From the NCBI RefSeq assembly GCF_036014015.1, contig NZ_CP107905.1:6138001-6202000 (forward strand): a stretch of DNA of 64,000 bases, given 5' to 3'. The stretch comes from Streptomyces sp. NBC_00457 (GTDB lineage: Bacteria > Actinomycetota > Actinomycetes > Streptomycetales > Streptomycetaceae). The notes beneath the pieces were generated by a model that had not been told where the DNA came from, did not search any database, and saw only the letters and a list, made by a program, of their open reading frames with translations. Within the stretch, counting starts at the first letter, position 1; each line of letters starts with the position of its first letter. Both the position numbers and the translations under genes were made by a program. Shown piece after piece: positions 16,353 to 23,225 of the stretch.

Positions 16353-17739
16353 GGGGCTGCGTCTGCTCCGGCCGGGGTTCGGGGAGCGGCTGAAGCTGCG
16401 GTGGCTGGCTGCTCTGGCTGGTTTGGCTGTTCTGGCGGTGCCGGTTGCCGGGGGCGCCGGCCGTGGTGCTGCTCGCCCGGTCAGGCGTCTCGGCCATGAC
16501 GACGGCGAGGACGACCCAGAAGAGGATGTCGATCCGGTCCAGGTTGGCCGGGTGGTCCATCATGCCGATCAGGAAGAACCCGGTCAGCGAGGCCAGTCCG
16601 ACGGTGCCGAGGACCGACTTCGCGCGGGCGATACGGGCCGCGTGCAGCCAGGCGACGACGGCCACGGCGAGCATCGCCAGCAGACCGAGGGCGCCCGTCT
16701 CGACGAGCCAGTTCAGCCACATGTTGTGCGCGTGCACGAAGACGCGGTCGCCGGGGGCGGTCGCGGAGATGACGGCACCGGCGCGGCCGAGGCCGACACC
16801 GAGGGGGTTCTCCTTCGCCAGCGTGAGCGCGGCGTCCCAGGCCTGCCCGCGGACGCCGAGGGAGTTCCCGGCCTGCGACACGGCCCAGATCGCGGCAGCG
16901 GCGGCGGCCAGCCCCAGCGCCCCGAGCGTGGCGACGATCCGGCGCTGCGCGCGGTCGGCGAGGCGGGGGGCGAGCCAGTAGGCACCGGCGAGGACGAGCA
17001 GGCCGGCGGCGCCGGCGACGTAACCCGCGCGGGAGAAGGTGGTCAGCAGCGCCGCGTATCCGACGGCACCGACGAGGACCACGGCGGTACGGGCGGTGCG
17101 CTCGTCGACGGAGACGGCGGCGAGCAGCACGAACGGCACGAGCAGGACGAGGAAGGCGGAGAGCAGGTTGGGGTTGGCGAACGTGCCGATCGCCCGGATC
17201 AGGACGTCGCCGCTGGTGTCGTCGCACGAGATGTCCGTGAGCAGCCCGGTACGGCAGAAGCCGGTCGGCGTGTCATTCGTGAACTGCGAGAAGGCGGCGG
17301 TCGCGGCGGCCCCCACGCCGACCAGCGCCAGCAGCCCGATCGCCCGCCACGACTCCGGCTGCGTGCGGCGCACTCCGACGACGAGGTAGTAGCAGGCGAG
17401 CACCGTGACCAGACCACGGAGCGGGGCGGTCGGGTGTCCGCCGTGGACGGTGGACGCGGTCGCGGCCAGCACCAGCACGCCGATCGGGATGTCGAGCCGG
17501 GTACGGAAGTCCCGTATTCGGGCCCGCGTCGGACCGGGCAGCAGCAGGGCGACGAACCCGACGACCACCAGCAGCCGCAGCGGTGTCACGATCCCGACGA
17601 GCGGATCGTCGGGGAAGAAGTCCGTCGCCGCGTCGACCAGGATGACGGCCACCACACCGAGCGGCACGAACTGCACGAACTTCTGAAAGGCCCCCGGCAG
17701 CCCCTGGCCTGGCGTTGCCGTCGTCCGGTCGTATGCCAT
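16312..17739 (-). CDS. O-antigen ligase/polymerase-type polytopic membrane protein
   Basis: A 475-residue membrane protein with around 10-12 hydrophobic segments and the conserved region (FANPNLLSAFLVLLVP, then FSRAGYVAG and ENPLGVGLGRAG, HAHNMWLNWLVETGALG) of the Wzy/WaaL O-antigen ligase-polymerase family. In Streptomyces such proteins are expected to act in extracellular polysaccharide or glycan assembly. The last ~45 residues are Gln/Pro/Ser-rich, cytoplasmic and probably disordered. The gene converges on, and overlaps by 41 bp, the acyl-CoA ligase gene, and has no evident operator of the regulon. The ATG at 17739 starts just before the first hydrophobic segment. Confidence 0.82.
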   Translation of the reverse strand: MAYDRTTATPGQGLPGAFQKFVQFVPLGVVAVILVDAATDFFPDDPLVGIVTPLRLLVVVGFVALLLPGPTRARIRDFRTRLDIPIGVLVLAATASTVHGGHPTAPLRGLVTVLACYYLVVGVRRTQPESWRAIGLLALVGVGAAATAAFSQFTNDTPTGFCRTGLLTDISCDDTSGDVLIRAIGTFANPNLLSAFLVLLVPFVLLAAVSVDERTARTAVVLVGAVGYAALLTTFSRAGYVAGAAGLLVLAGAYWLAPRLADRAQRRIVATLGALGLAAAAAAIWAVSQAGNSLGVRGQAWDAALTLAKENPLGVGLGRAGAVISATAPGDRVFVHAHNMWLNWLVETGALGLLAMLAVAVVAWLHAARIARAKSVLGTVGLASLTGFFLIGMMDHPANLDRIDILFWVVLAVVMAETPDRASSTTAGAPGNRHRQNSQTSQSSQPPQLQPLPEPRPEQTQPLTPIAARPSPPSR

Positions 17740-17862
17740 GACACCCGAGCCTGGCGGTGAGGGGAGTACGCGGGGTGTCGAAGGGGCGAACGGGGTGGAG
17801 CGGGTGTGGGGACGGACGCCGGCGGGGTTGTGCCGCACCAGCGGGCGGGGAAAGAACCAGAC

Positions 17863-18318
17863 GTGCGCATCCGTGACCGCTTGGCCTGCCTGATGGGCTC
17901 CCACGACTTTGAGAAAGTACGGGTCCTTTACCCGGAATATCCCTGCACGGAGGCCGACGTCTGCCGGCGATGCTCACATCGCTCGCCCTCCTACACCTCA
18001 CATTGGGGCGATTGGGTCGCGATGGACGCCTGCAGCCAGAAGCGCCGATGCACCCAATGCGGGGAGACGGAGTACTCCACCCGCCACGGCCGCCTGACAT
18101 CTGCCGAGCAGCCCTTCGTCCCCGGGAACAGCGTGTGGGGCAATCAGGTGCCGGCAGAGTTCCGCAAGAGACATCCGGCCGCCGAGACCCTGCACATGGG
18201 CCCGTGCGACCGCGTCGTGAGGTGCGGGACGTGCGGCTATGTGACCGCCATGACCCACGACTATCACCACGGGACGGGGTCCCGCTGCACCGTGTGCGGC
18301 GAGAAGAGCTCGCCGTAG
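17863..18318 (+). CDS. Zinc-ribbon-like protein with four CxxC pairs, unknown function
   Basis: About 151 residues from the GTG at 17863 (GGGGAAAG upstream); a longer frame begins at 17806. Four CxxC pairs are visible: CRRC, CTQC, CGTC and CTVC, which suggests two zinc-binding modules. Between them are HWGDW and His-rich MTHDYHH segments. I do not recognise a named family. It lies between the divergent membrane-protein gene and a strong terminator that separates it from afsS. A nucleic-acid- or protein-binding role is possible but not shown. Confidence 0.65.
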   Translation: MRIRDRLACLMGSHDFEKVRVLYPEYPCTEADVCRRCSHRSPSYTSHWGDWVAMDACSQKRRCTQCGETEYSTRHGRLTSAEQPFVPGNSVWGNQVPAEFRKRHPAAETLHMGPCDRVVRCGTCGYVTAMTHDYHHGTGSRCTVCGEKSSP

Positions 18319-18350
18319 CCGACGGCCGTCACCGGCTGCCGGGACCACGC

Positions 18351-18391
18351 ATCGGCCGCGGCGGCATCCCCTCCGCGCCGCCGCGGCCGAT
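18351..18391. terminator. Strong bidirectional hairpin between zinc-ribbon gene and afsS
   Basis: Perfect 15-bp arms (18351-18365 and 18377-18391; left arm ATCGGCCGCGGCGGC) with an 11-base loop. It lies between converging genes (zinc-ribbon gene on plus, afsS on minus) and is well suited to end both transcripts. Confidence 0.8.
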
Positions 18392-18412
18392 CCCCGTGTG
18401 GAGTTGGTCTGT

Positions 18413-18622
18413 TCAGGCCTCTTCGCCCGTCGCGTGATTGTCGAGCGGCCTCACGGTGCCGCCGCCCGTCGCGTGGTTGTCGAGCGGCTTCACGGGGCCG
18501 CCCGTCGCGTGGTTGTCGAGCGTGGTGATCTCTTCGTCGGTCGCGTGGTTGTCCTGCGTGGTGACATCCGTGGCGTGGTTGTCGAGCGGCTTGACCACGG
18601 TGTCCTTCTTGGCATCGCTCAT
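18413..18622 (-). CDS. afsS: AfsS (AfsR2), small activator of secondary metabolism
   Basis: A 69-residue protein beginning MSDAKKDTVVKPLDNHAT, with five copies of a DNHAT repeat, each preceded by V/I-x-P/T-L/Q. Small proteins with repeated T-x-x-D-N-H motifs encoded next to afsR are AfsS. Its expression raises antibiotic output and it is the main known direct target of AfsR. The ATG at 18622 has GGGAG about nine bases upstream. The last repeat in known AfsS is DNHMP; here the repeats read DNHAT, as in other Streptomyces versions. It is transcribed in the same direction as afsR, immediately downstream. Confidence 0.92.
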   Translation of the reverse strand: MSDAKKDTVVKPLDNHATDVTTQDNHATDEEITTLDNHATGGPVKPLDNHATGGGTVRPLDNHATGEEA

Positions 18623-18651
18623 GGACTGCAACTCCCGTTCATGGATGGGCG

Positions 18652-18693
18652 ATGCCCGTCCGGCAACTCCCCCGTGGGCCGCCGGACGGGCAT
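18652..18693. promoter_or_regulatory. 13-bp perfect inverted repeat in the afsS leader
   Basis: Arms ATGCCCGTCCGGC (18652-18664) and GCCGGACGGGCAT (18681-18693) enclose a 16-base loop, 30 bp upstream of the afsS start codon. It lies between the AfsR-box-like repeat and the gene. It may be an RNA hairpin in the afsS leader, or a terminator for transcripts coming from afsR. Confidence 0.6.
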
Positions 18694-18781
18694 GTCAGGG
18701 TCGTACACCCTAGCGGTCAAGATCACCGCTGACCCGTCTGCCCCCCGACGCGACGGATCGACAAGGCACAGACTGCCGTGG

Positions 18782-18804
18782 CGCGATAAACGAACGATGA
18801 ACGC
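18782..18804 (-). promoter_or_regulatory. Candidate AfsR (and PhoP) binding direct repeat for afsS
   Basis: On the minus strand two adjacent 11-bp units read CGTTCATCGTT and CGTTTATCGCG. This matches the GTTCATCG-type direct repeats described for AfsR and PhoP sites in the S. coelicolor afsS promoter (from memory). The position, ~160 bp before the afsS start and just after the afsR stop codon, fits an afsS promoter. Confidence 0.6.
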
Positions 18805-18828
18805 TCTGCCGGACCTTGAGCGACAAGC

Positions 18829-21780
18829 TCAGGCGGCCGTCGCCGGGCTGAGCAGGAGCCGTACGTCGGCGGCCTCCGGGGAGTCCAGTGAGTCGTAGAT
18901 GGAGAGGGCCTCTTGCCAGCAGGCTCGCGCGCGGCCGGTCTGGTTCAGGTCGCTCAGGGCGCGGCCGAGGACGGTCAGGATGTTGCCGCGGCGCCATTCA
19001 CCGCCGATGCCGCGCAGGACGGCCTGAGCCTGCTCCGCCAGAGCCGCGGCCTCGGCCGGCTTGCGTGCCGCGAGATGCGCTTCCGCCATCCGGAAGAGCG
19101 TCATCCCCTCCCAGAGCCGCTGCCTGCTGTCGCGGAACACCTCCAGGGCCTCGGTGAGCCGGTCGACCGCCGCGCTCAGTCCGCCCTGGCCGGTCAGCGC
19201 CATGCCCAAGGCGTAGCGGCCGTTGGCGCCCCGCAGGGTGTGGCCCAGGCGGTCGTAGATGGCGATGCCTTGTTGCGCGAGTTCCACCGCGCTGCCGACC
19301 CGGCCCAGGGCGAGGCGGATGCGCGAGAGGTTGCAGAGGGCGCTGGCCTCTCCGGCGAGGTTCTCGTCCTGGCGGAAGCTGTCGATGGCCTGCCGGAGAT
19401 ACGCCTCACCGTCGGCGTAACGGTTCTGATAGAGCGCGATGATGCCGCGGTCGTTGGCGGCCCAGCACCTGGGTGCCAGGTCGTCCGCGATGTGGGCCAG
19501 CTCCATGGCATGCCGGGCCTCTTCGTCCGCCTCACTGAAGCGTCCGGCCACGAGATGGACATTGGTGAGCGTCGTGAGCGCCCGGCTCAGCGCCCGTGGA
19601 TCCCGGGCCCGGTCGGCCGCCCCCCGCAGCGTGAAGGCGACAGTCTCGTACTGCTTGGAGTTGGCGCCCGACTCGGCGAGATCCTTCGCCGCCCACAGCA
19701 GGTCCACCGCCCGCCGCAGCACGGCGTTCCCGGTGCACTGCTGGGTGAACGCGAGCAAGGCATGCGCTTCGGAGTACAGCCAGTCCTGTGCCGCATGCCG
19801 GTCGGTGAAGCTCAGCCCGGGGTAGTCCGTCCGCTCCAGGTGGTCCACCAGCCGGTCCCCGGGCCGCTCCCTCGCGTAGACCCCCGCCGCGGTGGCCAGG
19901 TAGAAGTCCAGCAACCGCGACATCGCCGCGTCCTGCTCGCTCGGCGGCCACTCGTCCCGTTCCGCGCACGCACGCGCGTAGAGCCGTACGAGGTCGTGGT
20001 ACCGGTAGCGGCCGGGCGCCGCCGATTCCAGCAGCGAGGTGTCGACGAGGGCCTCCAGGAGGTCCTCGGTCTCCTCCACCGGGAGGTCCAGTACCGCCGC
20101 GGCCGCCGCCAGTGAGATGTCGGGGCCGTCGGGCAGGCCCAGGAGCCGGAACGCCCGTGCCTGGGCCGGTTCCAGGGCCCCGTAGCCCAGCTCGAAGGTC
20201 GCCTTCACCGCCAGGTCGCCGGCCTGGAGTTCGTCGAGGCGGCGGCGCTCGTCCCCGAGTTTCGCCGCCAGCACCGACACCGTCCACGTGCGCCGGGCCG
20301 CCAGCCGGGACGCCGCGATCCTGATCGCCAGCGGCAGGAAGCCGCATGCCGCTACGACGTCCAGCGCGGCCTCCCGCTCGGAGGCGACGCGCTCCTCGCC
20401 CACGATTTTCGTGAAGAGCAGCAACGCCTCGTCGGGGGACATCACGTCCAGGTCGACCAGGTGGGCGCCCGCCAGGTCCACCATCCGTACCCGGGAGGTC
20501 ACCAGGGCCGCGCAGCCCTCCATCCCCGGCAGCAGGGGACGTACCTGGGCGGCGTCCCGTGCGTTGTCCAACACCACCAGCACGCGCCGGCCGTCCAGGA
20601 CGGACCGGTACAGCGCCGAGCGTTCCTCCAGGGAGTCCGGGATCGCCGAGTCCGCGGTGCCCAACGCGCGGAGGAAGGAGCCCAGTACCGTCTCCGGCTC
20701 CGCCGCCCGGTTGCCCGCGCCCTGGAGGTCCACGTACAGCTGGCCGTCCGGGAAGGCGGCCCGGGTCTGGTGGGCGACGTGCACCGCGAGGGTCGTCTTG
20801 CCGACGCCGCCGATTCCGGCCAGGGCGGAGACCGCCATCACGCGGCCCTCCGCCGAGGCCAGGACCTCGCTCAGCTCGGAGACGAAGGAGGCCCGTCCCG
20901 TGAAGTCGGGGACGGTTGCGGGGAGTTGGGCCGGGCGGACCGGTACGGCCGGGGGTTCCGTCACCGGCGTGGACGGTTCCGCCAGGCCGGGGTCCGCCCG
21001 CAGGATGCGCTGCTGGAGTTCGCGCAGGCCCGGGCGCGGGTCCACGCCCAGTTCGTCGGCGAGCAGGCGGCGCGTGTCGGCGTACACCGCGAGGGCCTCC
21101 GCCTGGCGGCCCGAGCGGTACAGGGCCAGCATCAGCAGCTCACGCAGCCGCTCCCGGAGGGGATGCGCCGCCGTCAGGGCGGTCAGTTCCGACACGCTCT
21201 CCGCGTGGCAGCCCTGCTCCAGGTCCATGTCCAGGCGGGATTCCAGGAGTTGGAGGCGCCATTCCTCCAACCTCACCCGCTGCGCCTCCGCGTACGGGCC
21301 CGGCACCCCCGCCAGCACCTCTCCGTCCCACAGCGACAGCGCGCGGCCCAGCACCTCCCGCGCATGGCACAGGTCCCCGGAGTTGCGTGCCTTCTCCGCC
21401 TCGGTCGCCAGGTCCTGGGCGGTCGTCAGGTCCAGGGAGCCGTCGGGCAGGCCCCGGATCGCGTAGCCGCCGGACTCGCTGACCAGGACGCCGGGGGTCA
21501 GCACCTTGCGCAGGCGGGATGCGTAGGTGCGCAGTGCCGCCAGTGCCTGGGACGGGGGTTCCTCGCCCCAGAGGGCGTCGATCAGTTCCGCGGCGGTCGC
21601 GGTGCGGCCCTCGCGGAGCAGGAGGGCGGCGAGCAGGGCGCGTTGCTGGGGGGAACCGGTGGTCAGTTGCTCCTCGCCGCGCCATGCGCGCACCGGTCCG
21701 AGCACGCTGAAGCGCAGCGCCGCCTGATCCTCGGTGGAACCTGGACTCCGCTGCTGAGGCACCCGCGGTACTCCGTCCAT
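18829..21780 (-). CDS. afsR: AfsR, SARP-type global regulator with NB-ARC and TPR domains
   Basis: A 983-residue protein. Residues 1-~110 are an OmpR-type winged helix (LRFSVLGPVRAWRG, SPQQRALLAALLLREG), ~115-270 the bacterial transcriptional activation domain (LRERLRELLMLALYRSGRQAEAL), ~300-560 the NB-ARC ATPase (P-loop GIGGVGKTT near 325, LVVLDNARDAAQ Walker B), and ~640-983 tetratricopeptide repeats. The start MDGVPRVPQQRSPGST closely follows S. coelicolor AfsR (993 residues). AfsR is phosphorylated by AfsK and related kinases, binds the afsS promoter and recruits RNA polymerase there. The ATG at 21780 has GGGGGA upstream. afsS lies 206 bp downstream on the same strand. Confidence 0.95.
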   Translation of the reverse strand: MDGVPRVPQQRSPGSTEDQAALRFSVLGPVRAWRGEEQLTTGSPQQRALLAALLLREGRTATAAELIDALWGEEPPSQALAALRTYASRLRKVLTPGVLVSESGGYAIRGLPDGSLDLTTAQDLATEAEKARNSGDLCHAREVLGRALSLWDGEVLAGVPGPYAEAQRVRLEEWRLQLLESRLDMDLEQGCHAESVSELTALTAAHPLRERLRELLMLALYRSGRQAEALAVYADTRRLLADELGVDPRPGLRELQQRILRADPGLAEPSTPVTEPPAVPVRPAQLPATVPDFTGRASFVSELSEVLASAEGRVMAVSALAGIGGVGKTTLAVHVAHQTRAAFPDGQLYVDLQGAGNRAAEPETVLGSFLRALGTADSAIPDSLEERSALYRSVLDGRRVLVVLDNARDAAQVRPLLPGMEGCAALVTSRVRMVDLAGAHLVDLDVMSPDEALLLFTKIVGEERVASEREAALDVVAACGFLPLAIRIAASRLAARRTWTVSVLAAKLGDERRRLDELQAGDLAVKATFELGYGALEPAQARAFRLLGLPDGPDISLAAAAAVLDLPVEETEDLLEALVDTSLLESAAPGRYRYHDLVRLYARACAERDEWPPSEQDAAMSRLLDFYLATAAGVYARERPGDRLVDHLERTDYPGLSFTDRHAAQDWLYSEAHALLAFTQQCTGNAVLRRAVDLLWAAKDLAESGANSKQYETVAFTLRGAADRARDPRALSRALTTLTNVHLVAGRFSEADEEARHAMELAHIADDLAPRCWAANDRGIIALYQNRYADGEAYLRQAIDSFRQDENLAGEASALCNLSRIRLALGRVGSAVELAQQGIAIYDRLGHTLRGANGRYALGMALTGQGGLSAAVDRLTEALEVFRDSRQRLWEGMTLFRMAEAHLAARKPAEAAALAEQAQAVLRGIGGEWRRGNILTVLGRALSDLNQTGRARACWQEALSIYDSLDSPEAADVRLLLSPATAA

Positions 21781-21950
21781 GCAGTCCCCCTAGCCGACCC
21801 GACAACTAGGTCAGTTTGCCTTGTGCATGCCGGGCGCGTCAGCTCTGGAGGCCACGATCACAGGTCGGCGCGCGGGATACCACAAAGCCCACACACCCTC
21901 TCCGCACACTTCCGCACAGACCCCACCACCATCGACCCCTCACCGCATAG

Positions 21951-21965
21951 CTGACGGGTCGTCAG
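21951..21965. promoter_or_regulatory. Shared palindromic operator, site 5
   Basis: CTGACGGGTCGTCAG with perfect arms, followed by AT. It ends 12 bp before the GTG at 21978 of the amidohydrolase, so a bound repressor would cover the transcription start region. Confidence 0.75.
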
Positions 21966-21977
21966 ATCAGCGCTACC

Positions 21978-23219
21978 GTGAGCGTCATGGAGACCACACC
22001 GGCATTTCCGAAGATCATCTCCGTCGACGACCACACCGTGGAGCCCGCGGACGTATGGCAGCACCGGCTTCCGAAGAAGTACCTGGACATCGGTCCGCGC
22101 ATAGTCCGCGCGCCGCTGAAGGAGATGTCCTTCCTCGGCGGCCGCTTCAAGCCCGTCATGGGCACCCCCGGCAGCGACGACGGACCGATCGGCGACTGGT
22201 GGATCTACGAGGATCTGCATCGGCCGCTCACCCGCCTGGACACGGCGGTCGGCTACAGCAGGGACGAGATCAAGCTCGAAGTCATCACGTACGAGCAGAT
22301 GCGCGTCGGTTCGTACGACGTCCCCGCCCGCCTCGCCGACATGGACGTCAACCACGTCCAGTCCGCCCTCTGCTTCCCCACCTTCCCGCGCTTCTGCGGG
22401 CAGACCTTCACGGAGGCGAGCGACCGCGAACTCGCCCTTCTCTGCATCCAGGCCTACAACGACTGGATGGTGGAGGAGTGGTGCGGACCCGAGGCCCGGG
22501 GCCGGCTCATACCGCTCACCCTCATTCCCCTCTGGGACGCCGAGCTGGCGGCGGCGGAAGTACGGCGCAACGCGGCCCGCGGCGTCCGGGCCGTCGCCTT
22601 CTCCGAGATACCCCCGCACCTCGGCCTGCCCTCCGTCCACACCGACTACTGGGACCCCTTCCTCGCCGCCTGCGCCGAGACCGGCACCGTCGTCGCGATG
22701 CACATCGGCTCCAGCAGCCGTATGCCCTCCACCTCCGCCGACGCGCCGCCCGCCGTCGGCTCCACCATCACCTTCGCCAACTGCTGCTTCTCGATGGTGG
22801 ACTGGCTGATGAGCGGCAAGTTCGAGCGCTTCCCGGGGCTGAAGGTCATGTACGCGGAAGGGCAGATCGGCTGGATCCCGTACATCCTCGAGCGCGCCGA
22901 CATCGTCTGGGAGGAGAACCGGGGCTGGGGCGGTGTCGCGGACAAGGTGCACCGGCCGCCGTCCGAGCTGTTCGCCGAGCATGTCTACGGCTGCTTCTTC
23001 GACGACGCCTTCGGGCTGCGCAACCTCGACGCCATCGGGGTCGGCAATGTCCTCTACGAGACCGACTACCCCCACTCCGACTCCACTTGGCCCGAGTCCC
23101 GCAAGGTCGGCGAGACGCAGATGGGGCACCTGGAGGCGGACGTCGTCGAGCGGATCGTACGGCGTAACGCGATCGAGCTGCTGGGGCTCACGGACGACGG
23201 GCTGTGGGCCGGCCCCTGA
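21978..23219 (+). CDS. Amidohydrolase family protein (ACMSD-like metal-dependent hydrolase/decarboxylase)
   Basis: A 413-residue TIM-barrel amidohydrolase of the amidohydrolase-2 branch. Visible metal or active-site elements are SVDDHTVEP at the N-terminus (in place of D-x-H), VVAMHIGSSS in the middle and VLYETDYPHSD near the C-terminus. Relatives decarboxylate or hydrolyse ring-derived acids (ACMSD, gamma-resorcylate decarboxylase). The GTG at 21978 or the ATG at 21987 is the start. No Shine-Dalgarno is seen, so a leaderless transcript is possible. It stands alone behind operator site 5 and faces the giant gene convergently with 6 bp between stops. Confidence 0.85.
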   Translation: MSVMETTPAFPKIISVDDHTVEPADVWQHRLPKKYLDIGPRIVRAPLKEMSFLGGRFKPVMGTPGSDDGPIGDWWIYEDLHRPLTRLDTAVGYSRDEIKLEVITYEQMRVGSYDVPARLADMDVNHVQSALCFPTFPRFCGQTFTEASDRELALLCIQAYNDWMVEEWCGPEARGRLIPLTLIPLWDAELAAAEVRRNAARGVRAVAFSEIPPHLGLPSVHTDYWDPFLAACAETGTVVAMHIGSSSRMPSTSADAPPAVGSTITFANCCFSMVDWLMSGKFERFPGLKVMYAEGQIGWIPYILERADIVWEENRGWGGVADKVHRPPSELFAEHVYGCFFDDAFGLRNLDAIGVGNVLYETDYPHSDSTWPESRKVGETQMGHLEADVVERIVRRNAIELLGLTDDGLWAGP

Positions 23220-23225
23220 GCCGGC

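Noticed and set aside
18413..18622. The DNHAT repeats as a DNA satellite without coding function
   Set aside because: The repeats are in frame, begin after a ribosome-binding site, and fit AfsS next to afsR.
9805..21780. A biosynthetic gene cluster around afsR
   Set aside because: No PKS, NRPS, terpene or RiPP core gene was found in the window; afsK/afsS/afsR are global regulators.
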